A DNA stretch of 64,000 nt, taken from the NCBI RefSeq assembly GCF_003863365.1, contig NZ_RQXT01000022.1, forward strand, positions 35,039 to 99,038. Reading direction: 5' to 3'. The position numbers were made by a program, and so were the translations under genes. Of the stretch, positions 17,983 to 27,295 are shown in pieces. Position 1 is the stretch's first letter. Every line of letters starts with the position of its first letter. The notes below the pieces were generated by a model that saw only the letters and a list, made by a program, of their open reading frames with translations, was not told where the DNA came from and did no database searches. The stretch is from Mesorhizobium tamadayense (GTDB taxonomy: Bacteria; Pseudomonadota; Alphaproteobacteria; Rhizobiales; Rhizobiaceae).

Positions 17983-18537
17983 ATGAGTGGCGAGTACGAC
18001 GACCTCAAGCGGCGCATGGACGGGGCGATCGCGGCCTTCAAGCACGATCTCGCTTCGCTGCGCACCGGGCGCGCTTCCAGCAACCTGCTCGACGCGGTCC
18101 AGGTCCAGGCCTATGGCACGGCGATGCCGATCAACCAGGTGGCCAACGTGTCGGTGCCGGAGCCGCGCATGATCTCGGTCTCGGTCTGGGACAAGTCGAT
18201 GGTCAGCGCCGTCGACCGGGCTATCCGCGAAGCCAATCTCGGCTTCAATCCGATCGTCGACGGCACCAATCTGAGGATTCCTTTGCCCGAGCTCAACGAG
18301 CAGCGCCGCAAGGAACTGGTCAAGATCTCGCATGGCTATGCCGAGAATGCACGCGTCGCGGTGCGCCATGTGCGCCGCGACGGCATGGATTTCCTAAAAA
18401 AGGCGGAAAAGGACGGTACGATCAGCGAAGACGATCATCGCAAGCGCTCCGACCAGGTTCAGAAGCTGACCGACGAGATGATCAGCACCATCGATCACCT
18501 GCTTTCCGATAAGGAAGCTGAAATCATGCAGGTTTAG
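17983..18537 (+). CDS. frr: Ribosome recycling factor
   Basis: This 184-residue RRF, together with EF-G, splits post-termination ribosomes. It shows the tRNA-like L-shaped protein's hallmarks LRTGRASSNLLD, PEPRMISVSVWDKS and a C-terminal coiled region. Two ATGs are available. I use 17983 because GAGGAG at 17971-17976 is 6 nt from it but abuts the earlier ATG at 17977. It lies 89 bp after pyrH and 32 bp before uppS. Confidence 0.97.
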   Translation: MSGEYDDLKRRMDGAIAAFKHDLASLRTGRASSNLLDAVQVQAYGTAMPINQVANVSVPEPRMISVSVWDKSMVSAVDRAIREANLGFNPIVDGTNLRIPLPELNEQRRKELVKISHGYAENARVAVRHVRRDGMDFLKKAEKDGTISEDDHRKRSDQVQKLTDEMISTIDHLLSDKEAEIMQV

Positions 18538-18569
18538 GGTCGGTTTCTCACCGGCTCGAAAGCGAGACC

Positions 18570-19289
18570 ATGGCAACGCCCGCGCATGTCGCGATCATCA
18601 TGGATGGAAACGGACGCTGGGCCAAGGCGCGCGGCATGCCGAGGCTTGCCGGCCATCGCGCCGGCGTCGAGGCCTTGCGCAAGACGGTGCGCGCCGCGCC
18701 TGAGCTCGGCATCTCCTACCTGACGGTCTACGCCTTCTCCTCGGAAAACTGGTCGCGGCCGAAATCCGAAGTCAGCGACCTGATGGGTCTCTTGAAGCTT
18801 TTCATCCGCCGCGATCTCGCAGAGCTGCACCAGAACGGCGTGCGAGTGCGGGTGATCGGCGACCGGGAAGGGCTGCAGCCCGACATCAGGGGCCTGCTGC
18901 AGGAGGCCGAATCGCTGACTGCCGGCAACGAGTCGCTGACGCTGGTCATTGCCTTCAACTATGGCGGCCGCGACGAGATCGTGCGCACCGCGCGCAAGCT
19001 TGCCGCCGCCGTGGCGCGCGGCGAAATGACAAGCGACGGCATCACGATGGAGAGCTTTGCCGCCTCGCTCGACACCGACGGCATTCCCGATCCCGACCTG
19101 GTGATTCGCACCAGCGGCGAGCTAAGGCTGTCGAACTTCCTCTTGTGGCAGGCCGCCTACAGCGAGCTTGTCTTCCTGCCTTGCTACTGGCCGGATTTCA
19201 GCCGGGAGCATCTGGCCGACGCCCTGCGCGACTTTGCCGGTCGCGAGCGGCGTTTCGGCGGACTCGCCGCCCGCGACGTCGCCTTGTAG
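18570..19289 (+). CDS. uppS: Isoprenyl transferase (undecaprenyl diphosphate synthase)
   Basis: This 239-residue cis-prenyltransferase makes undecaprenyl-PP, the lipid carrier for peptidoglycan and O-antigen. The catalytic Asp is in IIMDGNGRWAKARG, followed by GHRAGVEALR, and the C-terminal RTSGELRLSNFLLWQ and ELVFLP motifs are intact. It is in the standard position between frr and cdsA. Confidence 0.97.
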   Translation: MATPAHVAIIMDGNGRWAKARGMPRLAGHRAGVEALRKTVRAAPELGISYLTVYAFSSENWSRPKSEVSDLMGLLKLFIRRDLAELHQNGVRVRVIGDREGLQPDIRGLLQEAESLTAGNESLTLVIAFNYGGRDEIVRTARKLAAAVARGEMTSDGITMESFAASLDTDGIPDPDLVIRTSGELRLSNFLLWQAAYSELVFLPCYWPDFSREHLADALRDFAGRERRFGGLAARDVAL

Positions 19290-19300
19290 CGCCGACGTCA

Positions 19301-20116
19301 ATGAGCAATCTCCAGCAACGCGTCATCTCGGCCATCGTGATGGCGGCCGTTACGCTGACGCTCACCTGGCTCGGCGGGCTGCCGTTCCGCCTGTTCTGCG
19401 CCTTCCTCGCCTGCACCATTTTCTACGAATGGTCGCGCATGTCGCGCCCTGCTACCGGCGGCAGCCTGGGCTTTCTGCCGGAGGCGCTGCTGCTGGTTTT
19501 TGTCGGCACCTTGATTGCCGGCGTGCCGGCGGTCTGGCTGTCGATCCTTGTGGTGGCGCTGGTCGTCATCACCGCCGCCGGCGCTCAGATGCGCGGAACG
19601 ACGCCTTGGGACGCAGCCGGCCTGGCCTATGCGTCTCTCTCCGGCCTATCGCTGGCGCTGTTGCGTGGCAGCGACCATGCCGGCCTGATCGCCATCCTCT
19701 TTCTGTTCGCGGTGGTCTGGGCAACCGACATCGCGGCCTATTTCGTCGGTCGCGCCGTCGGCGGGCCGAAGCTCGCGCCATCGATCTCGCCGGGCAAGAC
19801 TCAGAGCGGCGCGATCGGCGGCGCCATCGGTGGCGTGGTCGCCGGATTGCTGCTGGCAATCGCGGCCAGGGCGGACAATCTCGTCATGCTCGGTTTCGTG
19901 GCGCTGGCGCTCTCGATAGTCTCGCAGATCGGGGACCTGTTCGAATCATGGGTCAAGCGCCGGCATGGCTGCAAGGATTCGAGCAATCTGATTCCAGGCC
20001 ACGGCGGCGTCATGGACAGGGTGGATGGGCTTGTCGCGGCGGCTTTCGCCCTGTACGTCATCGGTTGGATCGCGGCGGGCGCCGACCATCCGGCATTGGG
20101 GCTGTTTCCGAACTGA
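19301..20116 (+). CDS. cdsA: Phosphatidate cytidylyltransferase
   Basis: This 271-residue multispanning inner-membrane enzyme makes CDP-diacylglycerol from CTP and phosphatidic acid. The CDP-DAG synthase signature is near the C-terminus: DLFESWVKRRHGCKDSSNLIPGHGGVMDRVDG. At least six hydrophobic segments precede it. I start at ATG 19301, 11 nt after the uppS stop; an earlier in-frame extension overlaps uppS and is rejected. In many bacteria dxr follows; here rseP follows directly. Confidence 0.96.
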   Translation: MSNLQQRVISAIVMAAVTLTLTWLGGLPFRLFCAFLACTIFYEWSRMSRPATGGSLGFLPEALLLVFVGTLIAGVPAVWLSILVVALVVITAAGAQMRGTTPWDAAGLAYASLSGLSLALLRGSDHAGLIAILFLFAVVWATDIAAYFVGRAVGGPKLAPSISPGKTQSGAIGGAIGGVVAGLLLAIAARADNLVMLGFVALALSIVSQIGDLFESWVKRRHGCKDSSNLIPGHGGVMDRVDGLVAAAFALYVIGWIAAGADHPALGLFPN

Positions 20117-20219
20117 ACGGCGTCGCCAACGGGCGAAAAACGACGCATGCCACGGATTCGCCCGGATTGATGCCACAGTCGCGGCGGACGCTCGCGCTGG
20201 GCGAATTTGAGGGCATGAC

Positions 20220-21362
20220 TTGAACGAGATTCTTCACGCGCTCTTCAGCACGCAGGGCTTTGTCCTCGGCACCCTCGTGCCGTTCCTGTTCGTGCTCACC
20301 GTCGTGGTGTTCGTCCATGAGATGGGCCACTATCTCATCGGCCGCTGGTGCGGCATCGGCGTGAAGGCTTTTGCCATCGGCTTCGGCCCGGAACTCTTCG
20401 GTTTCAATGACCGCCACGGCACGCGCTGGAAGCTCTGCGCCATTCCGCTCGGCGGCTATGTCAAATTCGTCGGCGACATGAACGCGACATCGAGCCAGCC
20501 GAGCGCCGAAGACCTCGAATCGCTGACCGAGGCCGAGCGCCGGGTCGCCTTCCACACGCAGCCGATCTGGAAACGCGCGGCAACCGTTGTTGCCGGACCG
20601 CTGTTCAATTTCCTGCTGACGATCGCCGTGTTCGCGGTGCTGTTTTCGCTCTACGGCCGTCCGGTGATGGAGCCGATGGTGGCCGAAGTGACCGCCGGCA
20701 GTCCGGCGGCGCGGGCAGGCATCCAGCCCGGCGACCGATTCGTCAAGGTCGACGGCAACAAGGTGGGGACCTTTGCCGACGTTCAGCGCCTGGTCTCGGG
20801 CCGCGCCGGCGACGCCATCACTTTCACCATGTTGCGCGACGGCAAGGAAATCACCGTCACCGCGACGCCGGAGCCCATGGAGCAGCAGGACGCGCTGGGC
20901 AACAAGGTCAAGGTCGCGATCATCGGCGTCGCCAACAACGCCGAGCTGGGGCAGCCGCGCCTGGTCTCCTACACGCCCGCAGGCGCGCTGGCGGCGGCAG
21001 TCGAGGAAACCGGGCATGTCATCGAGCGCACCGGCCAGTTCCTGAAGCGGTTTGTCATCGGGCGTGAGGATAAATGCCAGCTGGGCGGACCGATCAAGAT
21101 CGCAAAAATGTCGGGTCAGGCGGCCAAGCTCGGCTTCGAGTGGCTGGTGCAGCTTGTTGCATTCCTGTCAGTCGGAATAGGAATTCTCAATCTTCTGCCG
21201 ATTCCCCCCCTCGACGGGGGCCACCTCTTGTTCTACGGCGTGGAGGCCGTCATAAGGCGGCCCGTGTCGGAGCGGATGATGGAGATGGCCTACCGGGCCG
21301 GTCTCCTTCTGGTGCTCGGGTTCATGGGCTTCGTTTTTTGGAATGACCTGTTTGGGTGCTGA
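20220..21362 (+). CDS. rseP: RIP metalloprotease RseP (site-2 protease)
   Basis: This 380-residue intramembrane zinc protease has the catalytic VFVHEMGHY (HExxH) in the first membrane segment at about residues 34-42, a single PDZ domain (AEVTAGSPAARAGIQPGDRFVKVDG), and the second active-site block NLLPIPPLDGGHLLFY. It is shorter than E. coli RseP (about 450 residues), which has two PDZ domains; one PDZ is usual in rhizobia. It cleaves anti-sigma factors and signal-peptide remnants. The start is TTG 20220 with GAGGG at 20209-20213; no in-frame ATG precedes the HExxH motif suitably. Confidence 0.94.
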   Translation: MNEILHALFSTQGFVLGTLVPFLFVLTVVVFVHEMGHYLIGRWCGIGVKAFAIGFGPELFGFNDRHGTRWKLCAIPLGGYVKFVGDMNATSSQPSAEDLESLTEAERRVAFHTQPIWKRAATVVAGPLFNFLLTIAVFAVLFSLYGRPVMEPMVAEVTAGSPAARAGIQPGDRFVKVDGNKVGTFADVQRLVSGRAGDAITFTMLRDGKEITVTATPEPMEQQDALGNKVKVAIIGVANNAELGQPRLVSYTPAGALAAAVEETGHVIERTGQFLKRFVIGREDKCQLGGPIKIAKMSGQAAKLGFEWLVQLVAFLSVGIGILNLLPIPPLDGGHLLFYGVEAVIRRPVSERMMEMAYRAGLLLVLGFMGFVFWNDLFGC

Positions 21363-21580
21363 AATCATGAAGAAATTTGGCTTCGACCCCGACCGTATTG
21401 AGACGCCGTTTACCATGCGTGGGGATATGCGTGACGCGAAAGCCACGCATCAGGGTTAAGTAAATACAAATTAACCGGGAGCCTTGCGTGTAGGGAAAAT
21501 CCGGTTAATACGGTAGGGGAAAATACCGCACGTCCGGTTTTCTCGCCGTGGGGACTACGAGAAAAAGGTACAAAAGCCCG

Positions 21581-23953
21581 ATGAAGGCAGCATCCAAGTT
21601 TCTGAGCGCCGCGTCCGCGGCGGCTTTGTCCGCCGCCCTGGTTTTGCCAGGCGCGCTCGCAGTGCAGTTCGTTGCCACATCGGTAGCCGAAGCAGCAGTT
21701 GTCAGCAGGGTCGAGGTCAGCGGCAACCAACGTGTCGATGCCGAAACCATCCGCAATTACATTTCGATCAAGCCCGGCAAGGCGTTTTCGAGCGCCGATA
21801 TCGACAGCGCGGTGAAGGCTCTGTTCGGCACCGGGCTGTTCTCGGACGTCCAGATCAATCAAGTCGGCTCGACGCTGGTCGTCAAGGTTTCCGAATACAA
21901 GGTCGTCAATCAGGTTCTGTTCCAGGGCAACAAGAAGCTCAAGGACAACGCGCTCCAGGCTGCCATCCAGCTGAAGCCGCGCGCGACCTTCTCGCAGCAG
22001 GCGCTCGATGCCGACGTCGAGGCTGTCAAGGCCGCCTATCGGCGCATCGGCCGCGACGACGCCGCCGTGACCACCCAGATCATGGATCTCGGCGACAATC
22101 GCGTGAACGTGGTCTTCAACATCAATGAAGGCGGCCGCACGCAGATCGCGGCCATTAATTTCGTCGGCAACAGCGCCTTTTCCAGCCGTCGCCTGTCGGA
22201 CGTTATCAACACCAAGCGTTCGTCCTGGCTTTCGTTCGTGCTGCGCGACGACGTCTATGACGAGGACAAGCTGCGCGCCGACCAGGAGTTGCTGCGCCGC
22301 TTCTACTACAATCACGGCTATGCCGACTTCCAGGTCGTTTCCGCCGTCGGCGAGCTCGACGACACCACGAACAAATACACCGTCACGATCACCGTGCAGG
22401 AAGGCGAGCGCTACACCTTCGGCGACATCAGCGTCGAGAGCACCATTCCCGAAGTCGACTCCAAGGCGCTGGAATCGGTGGTCGAGACCCACAAGGGCGA
22501 TGTCTACAACGCCAAGGACGTCGAGGATTCGATTGTCGCTCTGACGGAGAAGGTCGCCGGTTCGGGCTACGCCTTTGCCCAGGTGACGCCGCGTGGCGAT
22601 CGCAATTTCGAAAACCACACGATTTCGGTCGTCTACACCATCGACCAGGGCACCAAAGCCTATGTCGAGCGCATCGAAATCCGTGGCAACGACCGCACGC
22701 GCGACTATGTCATCCGCCGCGAATTCGACGTCAGCGAAGGCGACGCCTTCAACCAGGTCCTCATCCAGCGCGCGAAGAAGCGGCTGGAAGCGCTGGATTA
22801 CTTTGAAAAAGTCGATATCTCGACTGTTCCCGGGTCGGCCCCGGACCAGGTCGTCCTGGTCGTTGACGTGGTCGAGAAGTCGACCGGTGAGTTCTCGGTC
22901 GGCGCCGGCTATTCGACCGGCGGCGACACGCCAGGCCCGTCCGTCGAAGGCTCGATCACCGAGCGCAACTTCCTCGGCCGCGGCCAGTACATCAAGCTGT
23001 CGGCCGGCGGCGGCAAGCATTCGCGCGACTACTCCCTCTCCTTCACAGAGCCATATTTCCTCGGCCGGCGCATCGCGGCCGGGTTCGATATCTACAAGTC
23101 GACCCGCGAGTACGATCACTACGACAGTGACGTCACCGGCGCGACCATCCGCTTCGGTCTGCCGATCACCGACAACATCTCGACGCAGCTGGCGTATAAT
23201 ATCGCCCAGGAAAAGTATAAGTTGGCCGACGGCTGCGATGATAATGGCGATGGTATTCCCGACGCAGACTGCAATGTCTCCCAGGCAATCCTAGACGGCA
23301 TCGAACAAAGCCCTTGGCTGAAATCGTCGGTCAGCCTCGGGCTGGTCTACAACACCATCGATGACATGAAGAACCCGCATGAGGGTCTTTACATCACTGG
23401 CACGACCGAGGTCGCTGGTCTCGGTGGCGACGCCAAGTGGGTGAAGTTGACCGGGCGCGCAAGCGTGTACCAAACCTTGTCCGAGCAGCTCGACCTGGTC
23501 GGCCTGGTGTCGGGTGGCGCCGGCTATATCGCGGGCTACGGCAATGGCGATCTGCGCATTTTCGACCACTTCCAGAGCAATGACCGCATGATCCGCGGTT
23601 TCGCCTATGGCGGCATTGGTCCTGTGGCTGCTGGAACCAGTGGTGACCATCTCGGCGGCACGACCTATTTCAATGCCTCTGCGGAAGCGCAGTTCCCGTT
23701 GCCGGTCATTCCGGAAAGCTTCGGATTGCGTGGCGCGGTGTTCGCCGACGCGGCAACACTCTATGGCAATAAGCTCGATCCGACTTTGATCAAGGCGGGA
23801 TCGGCTGACATGCATTTGCGTGCTTCCGTCGGTGTCGGCCTGATGTGGGCGTCGCCGTTCGGCCCGATCCGCATCGACTATGCGATCCCGGTCGAGAAAC
23901 AGCCGGGCGACGACGTGCAGGAATTCAACTTCGGCATAGCGACTCGTTTCTAA
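21581..23953 (+). CDS. bamA: Outer membrane protein assembly factor BamA
   Basis: This 790-residue Omp85 protein inserts beta-barrel proteins into the outer membrane. A signal peptide of about 38 residues ends SVAEA. Five POTRA repeats follow (first VVSRVEVSGNQRVDAETIRNYI, last VERIEIRGNDRTRDYVIRREF), then the surface-antigen barrel. RGFAYGGIGP carries the conserved RGF/RGY loop motif. The barrel ends in aromatic residues (FNFGIATRF). I start at ATG 21581. A GTG at 21548 is in frame but has no ribosome site and would put charged residues before the signal peptide. It is preceded by a 218-bp gap and followed by a stem-loop. Confidence 0.97.
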   Translation: MKAASKFLSAASAAALSAALVLPGALAVQFVATSVAEAAVVSRVEVSGNQRVDAETIRNYISIKPGKAFSSADIDSAVKALFGTGLFSDVQINQVGSTLVVKVSEYKVVNQVLFQGNKKLKDNALQAAIQLKPRATFSQQALDADVEAVKAAYRRIGRDDAAVTTQIMDLGDNRVNVVFNINEGGRTQIAAINFVGNSAFSSRRLSDVINTKRSSWLSFVLRDDVYDEDKLRADQELLRRFYYNHGYADFQVVSAVGELDDTTNKYTVTITVQEGERYTFGDISVESTIPEVDSKALESVVETHKGDVYNAKDVEDSIVALTEKVAGSGYAFAQVTPRGDRNFENHTISVVYTIDQGTKAYVERIEIRGNDRTRDYVIRREFDVSEGDAFNQVLIQRAKKRLEALDYFEKVDISTVPGSAPDQVVLVVDVVEKSTGEFSVGAGYSTGGDTPGPSVEGSITERNFLGRGQYIKLSAGGGKHSRDYSLSFTEPYFLGRRIAAGFDIYKSTREYDHYDSDVTGATIRFGLPITDNISTQLAYNIAQEKYKLADGCDDNGDGIPDADCNVSQAILDGIEQSPWLKSSVSLGLVYNTIDDMKNPHEGLYITGTTEVAGLGGDAKWVKLTGRASVYQTLSEQLDLVGLVSGGAGYIAGYGNGDLRIFDHFQSNDRMIRGFAYGGIGPVAAGTSGDHLGGTTYFNASAEAQFPLPVIPESFGLRGAVFADAATLYGNKLDPTLIKAGSADMHLRASVGVGLMWASPFGPIRIDYAIPVEKQPGDDVQEFNFGIATRF

Positions 23954-23970
23954 TCCGCGGGTTACGATGT

Positions 23971-23995
23971 TTCCGGGCTGCCTGACGGCCCGGAA
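23971..23995 (+). terminator. Stem-loop between bamA and lpxD
   Basis: TTCCGGGC and GCCCGGAA form an 8-bp stem with a 9-nt loop, 17 nt after the bamA stop, with no T run. It is probably an attenuator that lowers lipid A gene expression relative to bamA. Confidence 0.5.
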
Positions 23996-24031
23996 TAGAC
24001 TGATCCGACCTAGCTGGATAATGTTTGTGGA

Positions 24032-25087
24032 ATGACCGATCCGGTGTTCTTCGCGCCTTCACGCCGGTATACGGCTAGCGAGGTCGCGAATCTGACCGGC
24101 GCCAATCTCGTTGATGCCTCGCAGGCCGATATCGCCATCGAAGCGCTGGCGCCCGCCAATGAGGGCGGCGAAGGTGCGCTTGTCTTCGTCGACGGCAAGC
24201 GCAATTTCGCTTTGATGCAGGCGCTCAAGGCGGCTGCCGTGCTGTGCCCTGCAGACTTTGCCAACAGAGCCCCGCAAGGGGTTGCGGTGCTGGTGCATCC
24301 GCGACCGCAGCAGGCATTCGCCATGGTCGGGCGGCTGCTCTTTCCGCACGCCGCCACTCCAGGGCCGATGACTGGCGAAACCGGCATTTCGCCGCAGGCT
24401 TATATCGATCCGTCCGCGCATGTCGAAGCCGGTGCGATCGTGGAGGCAGGCGCCGTGATCGGTCCCGACGCTTCCGTCGGCGCAGGCACGGTCGTTGCGC
24501 CCCACGCCGTCATTGGCCGCTCCTGCAGAATAGGCCGCGATGGTTACGTCGGTCCGGGCACCAGCATCCAATATGCCTTGATCGGCAACCGTGTCATCAT
24601 TCACGGCGGCGCAAGGATCGGCCAGGACGGTTTCGGCTTCGTGGCCGGCGCCAAGGGACCTGAGCGCGTGCCGCAGATCGGCCGCGTCATCATCCAGGAC
24701 GACGTCGAGATCGGCTCCAACTCGACCGTCGACCGCGGCGCGATGTCCGACACCGTTATCGGACAGGGCACCAAGATCGACAATCTGGTGCAGATCGCCC
24801 ACAATGTTCGGATCGGCCGCAATTGCATTATAGCCGGGCTTTCGGGTATTTCCGGTTCCGTTGTCGTGGGCGACAACGTCACGATGGGTGGCGGTGTCGG
24901 CCTCGCCGATCATTTGACCATTGGTCCGGGAGCCAAGCTTGCTGCGAGAAGTGGATTCATGAGCAACGTGCCGGCGGGCGAGGTCTGGGGAGGCTATCCG
25001 GCGCAGCCGATGGCGGAAGCCATGCGCGAGATCGCGATGCTGCGCAGGTTGGCCAGGACGCGCAAGCAGGGCGACGGAAATGGCTGA
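24032..25087 (+). CDS. lpxD: UDP-3-O-(3-hydroxyacyl)glucosamine N-acyltransferase
   Basis: This 351-residue third enzyme of lipid A synthesis transfers a 3-hydroxyacyl chain from ACP to the 2-amino group. It has an N-terminal uridine-binding domain (about 1-100), then left-handed beta-helix hexapeptide repeats (AGAIVEAGAVIGPDASVGAGTVV), the acyl-ACP catalytic IAHNVRIG with its His, and a C-terminal helix. The start codon follows the bamA gap. It overlaps fabZ by 8 bp. Confidence 0.97.
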   Translation: MTDPVFFAPSRRYTASEVANLTGANLVDASQADIAIEALAPANEGGEGALVFVDGKRNFALMQALKAAAVLCPADFANRAPQGVAVLVHPRPQQAFAMVGRLLFPHAATPGPMTGETGISPQAYIDPSAHVEAGAIVEAGAVIGPDASVGAGTVVAPHAVIGRSCRIGRDGYVGPGTSIQYALIGNRVIIHGGARIGQDGFGFVAGAKGPERVPQIGRVIIQDDVEIGSNSTVDRGAMSDTVIGQGTKIDNLVQIAHNVRIGRNCIIAGLSGISGSVVVGDNVTMGGGVGLADHLTIGPGAKLAARSGFMSNVPAGEVWGGYPAQPMAEAMREIAMLRRLARTRKQGDGNG

Positions 25088-25541
25088 CATGGTTGCGACG
25101 ACACTCGAGGCGGTCGACATAATGGGGCTCATGAAGCTCCTGCCGCACCGCTATCCGTTCCTGCTGATCGACCGCATCGTCGATATCGATGGCGACGAGT
25201 CCGCGGTCGGCATTAAGAACGTGACCATCAACGAACCGCATTTCCAAGGCCATTTCCCGCAACAGCCGGTGATGCCGGGCGTGCTCATCATCGAGGCCAT
25301 GGCCCAGACCGCGGGCGCGATCTGCATCCGCAGCCTCAACACGGAAAAGCCGTCGCTGGTCTATTTCATGACCATCGACAACGCGAAGTTCCGCAAGCCG
25401 GTCGTTCCAGGCGATCAGCTCAGAATCCACGTCAAGAAAATCAAGAAGCGCGGCAACCTGCTGAAATTCGCCTGCGAGGCGATGGTGGATGGCGCAAAGG
25501 CCGCCGAAGCTGAGGTTTCAGCTATGATGGTCACCGGCTGA
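25080..25541 (+). CDS. fabZ: 3-hydroxyacyl-[ACP] dehydratase FabZ
   Basis: This 153-residue hot-dog-fold dehydratase acts in fatty acid elongation. The catalytic His is in LLPHRYPFLLIDR and the Glu in HFPQQPVMPGVLIIEAMAQTAG. It competes with LpxA for 3-hydroxyacyl-ACP, and its position between lpxD and lpxA is the conserved arrangement that balances phospholipid against lipid A. It starts inside the end of lpxD. Confidence 0.97.
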   Translation: MADMVATTLEAVDIMGLMKLLPHRYPFLLIDRIVDIDGDESAVGIKNVTINEPHFQGHFPQQPVMPGVLIIEAMAQTAGAICIRSLNTEKPSLVYFMTIDNAKFRKPVVPGDQLRIHVKKIKKRGNLLKFACEAMVDGAKAAEAEVSAMMVTG

Positions 25542-25550
25542 CGGTTCGAA

Positions 25551-26396
25551 ATGCTCATGAAAGTTCAGACTTCAATCCATCCTTCCTCGGTCGTCGAAGA
25601 AGGGGCCCGGCTCGGCGAAGGCGTCCGCATCGGGCCGTTCTGTCATGTGAGCGCCGACGCGGTGATCGGCGACCGTGTCGAATTGGTCAGCCACGTCTCG
25701 GTGATGGGCGCGACCAGCATCGGCGCCGCGACCAAGGTCTATCCTATGGCGATCCTAGGTGGCCCGCCGCAGAACACAAAGCATAAGGGCGGCCGCACCA
25801 CGCTGGTCATCGGCGAGAACTGCACGATCCGCGAAGGCGTCACCATGCACCTCGGCACCGATTCCAGCCGTGGTGAGACGACCGTGGGCGACAACGGCAA
25901 TTTCCTTGCCTATGCCCACATCGCCCACGATTGCGTCGTCGGCAAGAACGCCACTTTTGCCAACGGGGCAACGCTCGGCGGACATTGCGAGATCGGCGAC
26001 AACGTCTATATCGGCGGCCTCAGCGCCGTTCATCAATTCGTGCGTGTCGGCGACAACGCCTTTCTTGGCGGGTGCTCGGCCTTTGTCGGCGACGTCATCC
26101 CCTATGCCATTGCCGTCGGCAATCGCGCCAGCCTGCGCGGCCTCAACATCGTCGGCCTGAAGCGCTCCGGCCTGGCGCGCTCTGAAATCTACCTACTGCG
26201 CAAGGCCTACAGGACGATTTTCGACCGCTCCCGGACCGTTGGCGAGAATGTGGAAATCGCCAAGGCGGAATTCGCTTCGTCGCCGACGGCCATGAAGATC
26301 ATCGATTTCATCACCAGCCGCGGCAAGCGGCACTATGCCGTCCCGTCGCTCAAGGGTGGCGGCGACGATGACAATGGCGATGACGAGGGGCGATGA
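25551..26396 (+). CDS. lpxA: Acyl-ACP--UDP-N-acetylglucosamine O-acyltransferase
   Basis: This 281-residue first enzyme of lipid A synthesis is a left-handed beta-helix homotrimer. Hexapeptide repeats run from IHPSSVVEEGARLGEGVRIGPFCHV to about residue 190. The catalytic His lies in LAYAHIAHDCVVG, and GGLSAVHQFVRVG is conserved. The C-terminal helical region ends in a Gly/Asp-rich tail. ATG 25551 or ATG 25557 could be the start; neither has a clear ribosome site, suggesting coupling to fabZ. It overlaps lpxI by 4 bp. Confidence 0.97.
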   Translation: MLMKVQTSIHPSSVVEEGARLGEGVRIGPFCHVSADAVIGDRVELVSHVSVMGATSIGAATKVYPMAILGGPPQNTKHKGGRTTLVIGENCTIREGVTMHLGTDSSRGETTVGDNGNFLAYAHIAHDCVVGKNATFANGATLGGHCEIGDNVYIGGLSAVHQFVRVGDNAFLGGCSAFVGDVIPYAIAVGNRASLRGLNIVGLKRSGLARSEIYLLRKAYRTIFDRSRTVGENVEIAKAEFASSPTAMKIIDFITSRGKRHYAVPSLKGGGDDDNGDDEGR

Positions 26397-27295
26397 CGAG
26401 GGCTGAGCCCGCCGAAGCAAGGCTTGCACTCGCGCCGGGCTCCAGGGTCGGCATCATTGCCGGTGGCGGCAGCCTGCCGGTCGAAGTGGCCGAAGGCCTG
26501 GTCAGGCAGGGACACCCGCCTTTCATCATCCTGGCCGAAGACGAGGTGGACCGCGAAGCGGACTTTGCCGGCTACGAGCAGGCGACGCTCGCGCTGGAAG
26601 ACATCGGGTTGCTGCTGCCCTTGCTGAAACGCCAAGGCATCAGCCACCTGGTTCTGGCCGGCGAGATCAGGCGCAGGCCACGGCTGACCAAGATACGCCC
26701 GACTCTCGGTCTGCTGGCGATAATTCCCTCAGTGATCATGGGGCTGGCGCGCGGCGACGACGGGCTTTTGAAGGTCCTTACGCGCGTGCTGGAAAAGCGC
26801 GGCGTCACGGTCGTCGGCGCGCATGAGATCGTTCCGGAGCTCACCGCCGGCGAGGGCACACTCACGACCAAGGAACCAAAGCAATCGGATTGGCGCGATA
26901 TCGAGGCGGGCCGCGCGGCGGCCAAGGCCATCGGAGCGCTGGACATCGGCCAGGCGGCGATCGCGATCGGAGGAAGGGTGATCGCGCTGGAAGGCATCGA
27001 AGGCACCAAGGGCCTGCTCGAAAGGACACGCGAATTGCGCGGCCACGGCAGGCTCGCCGGAAGGACGCGCGGCGTTCTCGTCAAATGCACCAAGCCTGGC
27101 CAGGAATTGCGCGCCGACTTGCCTTCGATCGGCCCGCAGACGGTCGAGGCCGCGCATGACGCGGGCCTGGCTGGCATAGCCGTCGAGGCGGGCCGCTCGC
27201 TCATTCTCGAAGGCCCAGAGACGTTGTCGCGGGCCAATGCGCTTGGCTTGTTCATCGTCGGGTTCCCCGCAACGGAGCCGGCTGATGGTCGCTGA
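26393..27295 (+). CDS. lpxI: UDP-2,3-diacylglucosamine pyrophosphatase LpxI
   Basis: This 300-residue DUF1009 protein hydrolyses UDP-2,3-diacylglucosamine to lipid X in alphaproteobacteria, which lack LpxH. Family features are VGIIAGGGSLPVEVAEG at the N-terminus, LVLAGEIRRRPRL, and GTKGLLERTRELR in the C-terminal catalytic half. Its location between lpxA and lpxB supports the role. It overlaps lpxA by 4 bp and lpxB by 11 bp. Confidence 0.96.
   Translation: MTRAEPAEARLALAPGSRVGIIAGGGSLPVEVAEGLVRQGHPPFIILAEDEVDREADFAGYEQATLALEDIGLLLPLLKRQGISHLVLAGEIRRRPRLTKIRPTLGLLAIIPSVIMGLARGDDGLLKVLTRVLEKRGVTVVGAHEIVPELTAGEGTLTTKEPKQSDWRDIEAGRAAAKAIGALDIGQAAIAIGGRVIALEGIEGTKGLLERTRELRGHGRLAGRTRGVLVKCTKPGQELRADLPSIGPQTVEAAHDAGLAGIAVEAGRSLILEGPETLSRANALGLFIVGFPATEPADGR

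Noticed and set aside
21367..21459. A 30-codon plus-strand frame (MKKFGFDPDRIETPF...) between rseP and bamA
   Set aside because: No ribosome site and no recognisable family; could be a chance frame in the bamA upstream region. Proteomics could reopen the question.
21410..23119. A 569-codon frame antisense to bamA
   Set aside because: Shadow of the POTRA-coding region; no ribosome site or family pattern.
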